A stretch of 48,654 nt of DNA from an uncultured Bacteroidales bacterium (GTDB lineage: Bacteria > Bacteroidota > Bacteroidia > Bacteroidales > P3), in contig CALUHO010000023.1 in NCBI GenBank assembly GCA_944320465.1, positions 1-48,654 on the forward strand, given 5' to 3'. A model generated the notes under the pieces. It did not search any database. It saw only the letters and a program-made list of their open reading frames with translations, and had not been told where the DNA came from. Positions 24,681 to 33,279 of this stretch are shown here, one piece after another. The position numbers and the translations under genes are program-made. The number at the start of each line of letters is the position of its first letter. Positions within the stretch are counted from its first letter, which is position 1.

Positions 24681-27600
24681 ATGAACATAAACCGGCAAAA
24701 CGACTACCTTTTCGAAGTAAGCTGGGAAGTCTGCAACAAAGTAGGAGGCATATATACCGTGGTAAGCACCAAGGTACCCGCCATGCAGGAACGATTCGGC
24801 GACCACTATTTCGCCTTAGGACCCGATGTCTGGAAAGACAAGGGCAACCGGGACTTCGTGGAAGACACGAACCTATATGCCAAATGGCGCAAATACGCCG
24901 AAAGCAAAGGGATATTCTTCCGTATCGGACGTTGGAACCTGCCCGGACAGCCCATCGCCATCATGGTCGACTACCGCAGCCTGATCCAGCGCAAGGACGA
25001 TATCCTGGCCGCAGGCTGGCGGGACTACCGTTTGGACTCCATTTCCGGGCAATGGGACTATATCGAACCCTTGCTGTTCGGATACGCTGCCGCCCGCATC
25101 ATCCAAAGTTTCTACGAATACATGGTCTTCCCTCAGGAAAAGGTCTATGCCCATTTCCATGAATGGATGACCGGTTCGGGCTTGCTTTACCTGAAAAAAT
25201 ACCAGCCTCAGATTGCCACCTTGTTCACCACCCATGCCACCGTGCTTGGCCGCAGCATAGCCGGCAACGGGCTTCCCCTCTACAGCGAACTCAGGAAATA
25301 CAATCCGGACGAACTCTCCAACCGCTTCGGCATCCGCGCCAAATATTCGTTGGAGAACCTCTCCGCCCAACATGCGGACTGCTTCACCGCCGTGAGCCAA
25401 ATCACGAACCAAGAATGCAAAGCCTTCCTCAAAAAGCCGATAGACGTGCTGACACCCAACGGCTTCGATGAACATTTCGTGCCAAGCGGAGCCGATTTTG
25501 AAACCAAACGGAAAGCCGCCCGTGCCAAGCTCCGCGAAGTAGCCTCGCAGATTACCGGGCAAACCATAGAAGACGACACCGTCTTTTTAATCAATAGCGG
25601 CCGTTACGAATTCAAGAACAAAGGCATTGACCTCTTTATCGACAGCCTTTCCCTGCTCAACAACATGGATGCGCTTCAGCAGAACGTAGTGGCCTTCCTG
25701 ACAGTTCCCGCCGGACACGAACAAGCGCGAAGCCGTCTGGACCAAAAAGACATCGGACGGGAATTCGAACAGACCTACTGCACCCACCATCTGAGCGACC
25801 CGACCAACGACCCGATTCTGAACCGGCTCAGGCTCAGCGGGCTGCAAAACCGTCCTGAAGACAAAGTGAAAGTCATCTTCGTACCCTGCTATCTGGACGG
25901 CGAAGACGGCATCTTCAACCTCAGTTACTACGACTTGCTCATAGGCTTCGATGCATCGGTATTCCCTTCCTATTACGAACCTTGGGGATACACGCCCATG
26001 GAAAGCATCGCTTTCCGGATTCCGACCCTGACCACATCCCTCTCTGGCTTCGGACGATGGATACTGGACATGCCCGAAGCTCCCCAAGGGGTCGCGGTAG
26101 TGCAAAGGGACGACCTGAATGCGCCCGAAGTGGTAGAAAGCATCGCAGGCCACCTGTTGCATTTCTGCCAATCGGATGCCCAAAGCCGCCGCCAGCTCCG
26201 GGAAGAAGCCGGCAAGCTATCCAAAGAATTCCTGTGGGAAAGCCTTGCCTCGCATTACGACAAGGCATTCGCGAAAGCCGCATCCAAATGGGAAGCAAGC
26301 CCGTCCCTGCTGAGCAAGAAACAGCCGGTCAGCCAGAGCCAGCTATCCCAAACAGCCATCCGAGAACCGGAATGGAGGAAAATACTCATCATCTACCAAT
26401 TGCCGGAAAAGTTGCAACGACTTAAAGAGCTGAGCAACAACCTATGGTGGTGCTGGCATACCGAAGCGCAGGAATTGTGGAATGAAATCGACCCGCAAGC
26501 CTGGGATGCCTGCGGCCATAACCCGGTAGCCCTGTTAGGAAACCTCAGCACCCTGCGGCTGCAACAATTGCAGGACGACGAAGTCTTTCTGGCCAAGTTG
26601 GACAAGGTATATCAGGATTTCCAGTCCTATATGAAACAATCCGAACAGAAAACCGGCCCGAAAGTAGCCTATTTCTGCATGGAATACGGCCTGCACGAAA
26701 GCCTCAAGATTTATTCGGGCGGTTTGGGCATCCTGGCCGGGGACTACCTCAAGGAAGCCAGCGACAAGAATGTGGACATGGTAGGCGTGGGCCTGCTGTA
26801 CCGCTACGGCTATTTTGAACAGCAATTGGACGGAAGCGGCAAGCAGAAAGCCGTTTACGCACCCCAAAGCTTCTCCAAGCTGCCGCTCCTGCCGGTCAGG
26901 GACGAAAACGGGCAATGGCGGACGCTCAAGATTTCCTTGCCGGGCCGGACCTTGAACGCCAAGATATGGCGGGTACAGGTAGGCCGGGTACCTCTTTTTC
27001 TGTTGGATACCGATATCGAAAGCAACTCGGAAGCCGACCGCAGCATCACGCATCAACTCTACGGCGGAGACTGGGAAAACCGCTTCAAACAAGAAATCCT
27101 CTTAGGCATAGGCGGTATCCGGACCCTACGGCAGTTAGGCATCGAACCCGATGTATACCATTGCAACGAAGGGCATGGAGCCTTCACCTCCCTGGAAAGA
27201 CTTCGCGCCTATATCGAAGAACAAGGTCTCGGTTTCTGGAAAGCCAAGGAATTAGTGCGCGAATCCTCCCTTTTCACGACCCATACGCCGGTGCCGGCCG
27301 GGCATGATGCCTTCCAGGAAGACATGGTGAGGACCTATTTCGGAGCCTGGGCCGAACGCCTCAAGATTTCATGGCTGGAATTCATGGGATTAGGGCGTAT
27401 TTCGCCCGAACACACCTGGGACAAGTTCTCGATGAGCCATTTGGCGGTCAACCTCTCGTCAGGCGTGAACGGGGTAAGCCGCATCCACGGGCAGGTTTCC
27501 CAGGAAATGTTCGCGCCGCTCTATCCCGGCTACTATCCCAAGGAAGTGCCGGTAGGCTATGTGACGAACGGGGTGCATCTGGCCACCTGGGCGCATCCTG

Positions 27601-28901
27601 AATGGAAAAGCCTCTTCTGCAAATATTTCGGTTCTTCTTTCCATGAAAATGTTTCCGACCCGGCACAGTGGCAGAAAATACAGGATGTACCCGAAGAGGA
27701 AATCGCAGGCATCCGTACCCGCCGCCGCCACGAACTGATCGATTTCGTGAAGAAACGCCTGCAAGAGGAATGGCCGGTACGGGGCGAAAACCCGCAGAAC
27801 CTGGTCAAGGCGCTCAACCGCCTCAACCCGGACGTGCTCACCATCGGCTTCGCCCGCCGCTTTGCCACCTACAAACGGGCGCATCTCCTGTTCAAGAACA
27901 TAGAACGCCTCAGCCGAATCGTCAACGACCCGGATCGTCCGGTGCAGTTCATCTTTGCCGGGAAAGCCCACCCGGCCGACGAAGCAGGCCAAGCCTTGAT
28001 CGCCCAGATCATGGAAGTTTCCCGCCGGGAAGAATTCCTTGGCAAAGTGGTCTTCATCGAGAATTACAATATCGATGTGGCCAAGCACCTGATCCAAGGC
28101 GTGGATGTCTGGATGAACACGCCCACCCGGAAGATGGAAGCCTCCGGAACCAGCGGGGAAAAAGCCTTGATGAACGGCGTATTGAATTTCAGCGTGCTGG
28201 ATGGCTGGTGGGCCGAAGGATACCGGGAAGGCGCCGGCTGGGCCTTGAGCGAGGAACAGACCTACGAGAACACCGCCTACCAAGACGAGCTGGATGCCGA
28301 AACCATCTACACCATGCTCGAAACCGAGGTCTGCCCGGACTTCTACGAAGGGCATAAACCGGGCAACAACCCTGTCTGGATCGGGCATATCCGCAACAGC
28401 TTCGCCCTGATTGCGCCGCATTACACCATGCGCCGCCAGTTGGACGACTATTACCGCCAGTATTACTACGACCTGAGCGAACGCTACCACCACCTGAGCG
28501 GGAACGGCGGTGCCGGATTGGAAAAACTCGGCCAATGGGTGCAGCGCGTAGCCTCCTCCTGGCCGGATATCCGCGCGGTATCCTTCCGTTGCCAGGATTC
28601 CACCAACGCGCCTTTGCAGATGGGGCAAGAATGCGTCTTTGAAGTTGATGTCTTCATGGCCGGCCTCCAACCGGAAGAAATCGGCGTGGAAGTGGTTTTC
28701 GGGCACAAGGTCAATGACAAAGTACAGGAACTGAGTTCCGTGAAAGCCATGAAACCGACCGCCTTCAAAGACGGAGTGGCCACTTATTCCGCCCGTCTGG
28801 TACTGGAAGGCTCCGGCGTTTACGACTACGCGTTCCGGGCGTTCCCGAAGAATGCCGGGAAGGAGCGGGGCAAAGGCTCGCGTTTGCTCAAATGGCTATA
28901 A
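24681..28901 (+). CDS. Glycogen synthase (GT3-like) fused to alpha-glucan phosphorylase (GT35)
   Basis: This is a 1406-residue bifunctional protein. Residues 1-550 form a GT3-type glycogen synthase: FEVSWEVCNKVGGIYTVVST near the N-terminus and the E-x7-E pair Glu433/Glu441 in YYEPWGYTPME. Residues from about 570 form an alpha-glucan phosphorylase: NNLWWCWH at its start, FCMEYGLHESLKIYSGGLGI, HCNEGHGAFTSLERL, and the PLP lysine Lys1161 in EASGTSGEKALMNG. The first half builds alpha-1,4-glucan from a nucleotide sugar; the second releases glucose-1-phosphate. Similar long fusions occur in other Bacteroidetes to my knowledge. No branching enzyme or glgC is nearby. Confidence 0.92.
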   Translation: MNINRQNDYLFEVSWEVCNKVGGIYTVVSTKVPAMQERFGDHYFALGPDVWKDKGNRDFVEDTNLYAKWRKYAESKGIFFRIGRWNLPGQPIAIMVDYRSLIQRKDDILAAGWRDYRLDSISGQWDYIEPLLFGYAAARIIQSFYEYMVFPQEKVYAHFHEWMTGSGLLYLKKYQPQIATLFTTHATVLGRSIAGNGLPLYSELRKYNPDELSNRFGIRAKYSLENLSAQHADCFTAVSQITNQECKAFLKKPIDVLTPNGFDEHFVPSGADFETKRKAARAKLREVASQITGQTIEDDTVFLINSGRYEFKNKGIDLFIDSLSLLNNMDALQQNVVAFLTVPAGHEQARSRLDQKDIGREFEQTYCTHHLSDPTNDPILNRLRLSGLQNRPEDKVKVIFVPCYLDGEDGIFNLSYYDLLIGFDASVFPSYYEPWGYTPMESIAFRIPTLTTSLSGFGRWILDMPEAPQGVAVVQRDDLNAPEVVESIAGHLLHFCQSDAQSRRQLREEAGKLSKEFLWESLASHYDKAFAKAASKWEASPSLLSKKQPVSQSQLSQTAIREPEWRKILIIYQLPEKLQRLKELSNNLWWCWHTEAQELWNEIDPQAWDACGHNPVALLGNLSTLRLQQLQDDEVFLAKLDKVYQDFQSYMKQSEQKTGPKVAYFCMEYGLHESLKIYSGGLGILAGDYLKEASDKNVDMVGVGLLYRYGYFEQQLDGSGKQKAVYAPQSFSKLPLLPVRDENGQWRTLKISLPGRTLNAKIWRVQVGRVPLFLLDTDIESNSEADRSITHQLYGGDWENRFKQEILLGIGGIRTLRQLGIEPDVYHCNEGHGAFTSLERLRAYIEEQGLGFWKAKELVRESSLFTTHTPVPAGHDAFQEDMVRTYFGAWAERLKISWLEFMGLGRISPEHTWDKFSMSHLAVNLSSGVNGVSRIHGQVSQEMFAPLYPGYYPKEVPVGYVTNGVHLATWAHPEWKSLFCKYFGSSFHENVSDPAQWQKIQDVPEEEIAGIRTRRRHELIDFVKKRLQEEWPVRGENPQNLVKALNRLNPDVLTIGFARRFATYKRAHLLFKNIERLSRIVNDPDRPVQFIFAGKAHPADEAGQALIAQIMEVSRREEFLGKVVFIENYNIDVAKHLIQGVDVWMNTPTRKMEASGTSGEKALMNGVLNFSVLDGWWAEGYREGAGWALSEEQTYENTAYQDELDAETIYTMLETEVCPDFYEGHKPGNNPVWIGHIRNSFALIAPHYTMRRQLDDYYRQYYYDLSERYHHLSGNGGAGLEKLGQWVQRVASSWPDIRAVSFRCQDSTNAPLQMGQECVFEVDVFMAGLQPEEIGVEVVFGHKVNDKVQELSSVKAMKPTAFKDGVATYSARLVLEGSGVYDYAFRAFPKNAGKERGKGSRLLKWL

Positions 28902-29120
28902 TTGCGCAACTTTAACACATCCAACATTATACGATTTTAGACAGGCCGCTGTTGGCGTAACTCGTCTAAATTGTTTAAATTTGCCCGCCGGTTCGGGAAA
29001 GGGGTATTTCCCAAAACATTCCCGGACAGGCGGACACGCTTCGACGGCGTCGGAAAAGACGTCTTGAGAGACGGAAAACGGAAAGAAGAGTAGAAGAAAA
29101 ACAAAAAATCAAATTTCACT

Positions 29121-29465
29121 ATGGAAGATTACAGGGGCAAGGACCGTGAAAAGGAAGAAGTGTACTCCAAGGCTGTAAAGGCAGGGAAGCGTACCTATTT
29201 CATGGATGTCAAAGAAACGAAGGCCGGGGATTTGTACCTCACCATCACCGAGAGCAAGAGGATTTTCGATGAAAATCTGAACAAATTCATATACGACAAG
29301 CACAAGATTTTCCTTTACAAAGAAGATTTTGAAAATTTTGTGACCGGTTTGCAACAGACCATCCGTTTCATCGAGACCGGCGAAGTTCCGCCTGAAGAAC
29401 CGGAACAGCCGCGCGAAAGCGGCATGTCGCAGGATGACATGGATTTCGAAAACCTCGGCAATTAG
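29121..29465 (+). CDS. PUR-family DNA/RNA-binding protein (DUF3276)
   Basis: The 114-residue protein carries one PUR-alpha-like repeat: KAVKAGKRTYFMDVKETKAG, then YLTITESKRIF, then KHKIFLYKEDFENFVTGLQQTI. An acidic Pro/Glu-rich tail follows. Bacterial members bind single-stranded nucleic acids as dimers; the physiological role in Bacteroidetes is not settled. A possible -7 box (TAAATTTG) lies about 140 bases upstream. A terminator follows, separating it from parA. Confidence 0.9.
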   Translation: MEDYRGKDREKEEVYSKAVKAGKRTYFMDVKETKAGDLYLTITESKRIFDENLNKFIYDKHKIFLYKEDFENFVTGLQQTIRFIETGEVPPEEPEQPRESGMSQDDMDFENLGN

Positions 29466-29588
29466 GATTTCCTCCACATCAGCAGGTTCTGACAAGGAAT
29501 CTTTCTGAGACGGACAAGGGTTGGAACGGACTGAGTCCAGAGGGCTGTGCCATAGCTCGGATTCCTGTTCCGCCCCGTAAAGACTTTG

Positions 29589-29632
29589 CCTAAAGGGAAA
29601 GCCGTTCGGGCATGGACGGCTTTTTCTTTAGG
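29589..29632. terminator. Strong, probably bidirectional terminator
   Basis: CCTAAAGGGAAAGCCGT pairs along all 17 bases (two G-U) with ACGGCTTTTTCTTTAGG, and the stem itself contains the T-run. It ends transcription of the PUR gene before parA, whose ATG lies 27 bases on. Confidence 0.85.
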
Positions 29633-29658
29633 AAGCCATCAACCGCAAACAAACCATA

Positions 29659-30501
29659 ATGAGCAACGTAATTTCCATCGCCAACCAGAAGGGAGGTGTC
29701 GGCAAGACCACCTCGGCGGTCAACTTAGCCGCTGCCTTGGCCGCCTTGGACCAGAAAGTCCTTTTGATTGATGCTGATCCCCAGGCCAACGCCACATCCG
29801 GAGTCGGCGTGAACCCCGACCATGTGAACGGCAGCCTCTACGAGTGCATGCTGGGTGACATGGCACCGGAAGACGTGGTCCAAAGCACCCGGATCAAAAA
29901 CCTGGATCTGATTCCCTCCCATGTGGATCTGGTCGGCGCCGAGGTGGAAATGGTCAATCTGCCTAACCGCAACCTAGTGTTGCGAGGCAAACTGAACGAG
30001 ATCCGCAAGAGATACGACTACATCATTATCGATTGCGCTCCCTCCTTGGGCATCATCACGATGAACGCCCTGTCGGCCTCCGACTCGGCCATCATTCCTG
30101 TGCAATGCCAGTATTACGCGCTGGAAGGTTTGACAAAGTTGCTCAACACGATACGAATCGTGCAGAGCCGGTTCAATCCGGACTTGGATTTGGAAGGTAT
30201 CTTGCTTACCATGTACGATGCCCGGACCCGGCTGTCGAAGCAGGTGGTGGAAGAAGTGAGGACCCATTTCATGAACCTCGCTTTCAATACCTTAATCCAC
30301 AGCAATATAAAATTAGCCGAAGCTCCCAGTTACGGAATCTCCATTCTGGAACACGATATCAATAGCATCGGTTCCATCAATTACTTGAACTTAGCCAAGG
30401 AAGTCTTGCAAAGGGATGCCCAGAAAGCAGCTACGGCTGTAGCCAGGAAAAACGGAGACATGGAAATCGGAAATCCGGCCCAATCCGGTTCCCAGCAATA
30501 A
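29659..30501 (+). CDS. parA: ParA/Soj chromosome-partitioning ATPase
   Basis: The 280-residue protein has the deviant Walker A KGGVGKTT at about residues 11-18, IDADPQANAT (A'), and the Walker B region DYIIIDCAPSLGIITMNAL. It dimerises on nucleoid DNA when bound to ATP and, with ParB, moves replicated origins apart. It is followed at 12 bases by parB, and the order parA-parB-DUF5683-dapB is conserved in Bacteroidales. The last 20 residues form an extra polar tail. No parS site (GTTTCACGTGAAAC type) was found in the window. Confidence 0.96.
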   Translation: MSNVISIANQKGGVGKTTSAVNLAAALAALDQKVLLIDADPQANATSGVGVNPDHVNGSLYECMLGDMAPEDVVQSTRIKNLDLIPSHVDLVGAEVEMVNLPNRNLVLRGKLNEIRKRYDYIIIDCAPSLGIITMNALSASDSAIIPVQCQYYALEGLTKLLNTIRIVQSRFNPDLDLEGILLTMYDARTRLSKQVVEEVRTHFMNLAFNTLIHSNIKLAEAPSYGISILEHDINSIGSINYLNLAKEVLQRDAQKAATAVARKNGDMEIGNPAQSGSQQ

Positions 30502-30513
30502 AAACACAACGCC

Positions 30514-31419
30514 ATGACAGCTAAGAGACCTGCATTAGGAAGAGGTTTGGATGCCCTGCTGGGCGACAGCCGGCCCGGGAATCCAACCAGGGAGACAGAA
30601 TCCGTCCCGCTTTCGCCCGATTCGGAAGAAGGAGTTATCGGAGCTATTGCTGCCATTCCTATCGACCAAATCGACGCTAACCCGTTCCAGCCCCGAACCC
30701 AGTTCAACGATAACAGCTTGGAAGAACTTTGCCAATCAATCCGTATCAACGGGGTAATCACCCCCATCACGGTTCGCAAGACAGGGCATCGCTACCAGCT
30801 CATCTCCGGCGAACGCCGGTTGAGAGCCTCCAAGCTAGCAGGATTAGCAGAAATCCCGGCCTTCATCCGCATGGCCAACGACAACCAGTCGCTCGAAATG
30901 GCATTGATTGAGAACATCCAGCGCGAAGACCTCAATGCTATCGACGTGGCCTTGTCGTTCCAAGCCTTGATGGATGCCTACAAGTACAATCAGGACGAAC
31001 TCAGCAAACGGGTAGGCAAAGGCCGCAGCACTGTAGCCAATTTCCTGCGATTGCTCAATCTGCCAGCCGTCATCCAACTCTATCTCAAAGACAACAAAAT
31101 CAGCATGGGACATGCCCGTTGCTTGGTCGGCATCGAAAACGAAGAAAAGCAATTGGAGCTTGCTCAAATGGTCATTAAGCAAGATTTGTCCGTCCGCCAA
31201 TTGGAAAACCTGATCCGCAAAAAGGACGATGGCGGTAGCAAAACACTTAAAGACAAGGTCGTCATACCGGAATGGTGCAAGGAAGCCAAGCAAAAGCTCT
31301 CCGACAAGATTTCAGCCAAAATCAGCCTCAAACCAGGCAGGAAGGGCAAAGGAAGCTTGGTCATCGATTATGGTTCCGAAGAAGAATTACAACGGATTTT
31401 CAATCTTTTAAATGAGTAA
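30514..31419 (+). CDS. parB: ParB/Spo0J chromosome-partitioning protein
   Basis: The 301-residue protein opens with RPALGRGLDALLGD, the ParA-contacting peptide. It continues with the ParB/sulfiredoxin domain (IDANPFQPR, then SGERRLRASKLAG with the CTP-binding GERR motif, then ENIQREDLNAID) and a helix-turn-helix (YNQDELSKRVGKGRSTVANFLRLL). The C-terminal dimerisation part is short. ParB loads at parS, uses CTP to slide as a clamp, and stimulates ParA. The gene overlaps the next by 8 bases (ATGAGTAA), implying translational coupling. Confidence 0.96.
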   Translation: MTAKRPALGRGLDALLGDSRPGNPTRETESVPLSPDSEEGVIGAIAAIPIDQIDANPFQPRTQFNDNSLEELCQSIRINGVITPITVRKTGHRYQLISGERRLRASKLAGLAEIPAFIRMANDNQSLEMALIENIQREDLNAIDVALSFQALMDAYKYNQDELSKRVGKGRSTVANFLRLLNLPAVIQLYLKDNKISMGHARCLVGIENEEKQLELAQMVIKQDLSVRQLENLIRKKDDGGSKTLKDKVVIPEWCKEAKQKLSDKISAKISLKPGRKGKGSLVIDYGSEEELQRIFNLLNE

Positions 31420-32323
31420 ACATTTCCGTTCTTGGACTGTACGGATGCTGTGTTGCTTAAGCTGCATCTTGCTCCTTGCCCTCCAAGGACGGGCTCAATA
31501 TACGCCCAGACCGGAAGCATCCCCAGCGGGTTTCTTGGCTTTCAATAGCCCTTTGTCCGGAACCGCAAGCGGAGGAACTTGCCATGACGGTTCCAGCATA
31601 GGGGCATATTCCGGGTTTTCCACGAAATCCTTTGATAAAACAGATTTTTCAAATCCCGGCGGATTCCGCTTCTCCAACGAGTTCTATTCGGCCTCCGATC
31701 TATTCTCTACCGAGAAACTGTTTTCTACCGATGCGCTCGCTTTCTTCAAGAAACCCAAACAAGACACACTGTTTGAAGCCTCGCCGGGCGTGGATCCCAA
31801 GCTCCTCACTTTCAAGCAACGGAATTCGGGCGCATTCAAGCGAAAGAAAAAAGGAGGATTGAAGTCTCCCGGCATGGCCGCGCTTTGCTCGGCTGTCGTG
31901 CCAGGCTTAGGGCAAATCTATAACGGACAGTGGTATAAAACGCCTGTCATTTATGCCGGTGCGGCGGTCTTAGCCTATTTTACCGATGACATGCTGAAAA
32001 ACCGGAACATCTACCAAGATGAAATCAAACTCCGTACGGACTCTACCGCTACCAATTTCAACCCGGATTTGACAAGTTACTCGCTCAACGAACTCTTGGA
32101 ACTGCGCAACTACTATGAACACAACTTCGAGCTGTGCATCATCATTGCCGGAGCGGTCTATCTGCTCAATATCGTCGATGCGATCGTCTATGCGCACCTC
32201 TCCTCCTTCAACGTAAACCCGAACCTGGCCATGTCGATAAAACCCTACGCCCGGACCAATTTCCATATCCGCAACGGTTTCCCCATGGATGCAGGAATCA
32301 AGGTCTGCCTTACCTTGAAATGA
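31412..32323 (+). CDS. DUF5683 membrane protein
   Basis: The 303-residue protein has an N-terminal signal (MLCCLSCILLLALQGRAQ), a long low-complexity stretch (about residues 30-145), and a C-terminal membrane core: SPGMAALCSAVVPGLGQIYNG with its P-G-x-G-Q-x-Y-N-G motif, two hydrophobic segments, and FELCIIIAGAVYLLNIVDAI. The function of DUF5683 is unknown. It is coupled to parB by an 8-base overlap and precedes dapB, the usual Bacteroidales order. Confidence 0.88.
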   Translation: MSKHFRSWTVRMLCCLSCILLLALQGRAQYTPRPEASPAGFLAFNSPLSGTASGGTCHDGSSIGAYSGFSTKSFDKTDFSNPGGFRFSNEFYSASDLFSTEKLFSTDALAFFKKPKQDTLFEASPGVDPKLLTFKQRNSGAFKRKKKGGLKSPGMAALCSAVVPGLGQIYNGQWYKTPVIYAGAAVLAYFTDDMLKNRNIYQDEIKLRTDSTATNFNPDLTSYSLNELLELRNYYEHNFELCIIIAGAVYLLNIVDAIVYAHLSSFNVNPNLAMSIKPYARTNFHIRNGFPMDAGIKVCLTLK

Positions 32324-32360
32324 ACATGGCATAAATCGACCCTCAATTGACCTTCAAAAA

Positions 32361-33158
32361 ATGAAACAACTCCAAATAGCCCTGCTCGGTTACGGGAAAA
32401 TGGGCAAGGAAATAGAAAAGACAGCTTTGGAACGGAATCATTCCATCATCGCCTTCATCGACAATGAACAAGACTGGCAGGAAAAGGCTTCGTTGCTGGC
32501 GCAGGCCGATGTGGCGATTGATTTCAGCACGCCCTCCGCAGCACCGGGCAATATCGAACGCTGTTTCCAGCACCACCTGCCCATCGTGGTCGGCACTACC
32601 GGCTGGGACAAGACAATGCCGGAAATCCGAGAACGCTGCCTGGCCGAAAGCCAAAGCCTGTTCACAGCCTCCAATTTCAGCATCGGGGTCTATATCTTCA
32701 TGGCGACGGCCCGTTTCCTGAGTTCCAAAATGGAACAGCAAAGCGCATACCACGCAAGCATCGAGGAGATTCACCATATCCATAAGTTAGACAAGCCCAG
32801 CGGAACGGCTATCACCTTGGCAAAGAACGTCATGGACTGCCATTCCAGATACAAGGACTGGCAATTAGAGGAAAGGCCTGTTTTAGCGACCCAAGACGGA
32901 CAAGAGGCCGGACGTTGCCCCGGAAACGCCCAAATCCCTTGCCCGGCGGTTCCCGATGGCCTCCTCCCGATTGTCAGCCTGCGCGAAGGGGAGACCGTAG
33001 GCACGCACCGGCTTTTCTTCGATTCGGCCATCGACACCATCGAATTGAGCCATACGGCCAAATCTCGCCAAGGATTCGCCGTAGGGGCGGTCATGGCTGC
33101 CGAATGGCTTCCGGGAAAAACCGGATGCTTCGGGATGCAGGATCTGTTAGGTTTCTAA
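32361..33158 (+). CDS. dapB: 4-hydroxy-tetrahydrodipicolinate reductase
   Basis: The 265-residue protein has the NAD(P)-binding GYGKMG at residues 10-15, DFSTPSA at about 54, GTTGW at about 78, and the catalytic signature E136-IHHIHKLDKPSGTA with His138/His139 and Lys142. The C-terminal strand with HTAKSRQGFAVGAV is normal. It reduces the dipicolinate precursor in lysine and diaminopimelate synthesis, which also feeds peptidoglycan. The length is typical. It follows DUF5683 after 37 bases, so it is probably in the parAB transcript. Confidence 0.96.
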   Translation: MKQLQIALLGYGKMGKEIEKTALERNHSIIAFIDNEQDWQEKASLLAQADVAIDFSTPSAAPGNIERCFQHHLPIVVGTTGWDKTMPEIRERCLAESQSLFTASNFSIGVYIFMATARFLSSKMEQQSAYHASIEEIHHIHKLDKPSGTAITLAKNVMDCHSRYKDWQLEERPVLATQDGQEAGRCPGNAQIPCPAVPDGLLPIVSLREGETVGTHRLFFDSAIDTIELSHTAKSRQGFAVGAVMAAEWLPGKTGCFGMQDLLGF

Positions 33159-33279
33159 AGGTTTCCGACAGGCTCGATGCTTGTTTTCCCCTCCTCGGCC
33201 GTACTCCCCGACCGCAATGGATGACACGATATACAGCCCGTCTTTTTCTTATAGTTACCCTTATATTCCAGAACCCACC

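Noticed and set aside
29466..29588. Possible small RNA between the PUR gene and parA
   Set aside because: The stretch contains short complementary segments, but no promoter box and no resemblance to SRP RNA, tmRNA or 6S RNA that I could defend. It is more likely 3' UTR sequence ahead of the terminator.
29659..31419. parS sites near parA/parB
   Set aside because: No GTTTCACGTGAAAC-type palindrome was seen in or around these genes.
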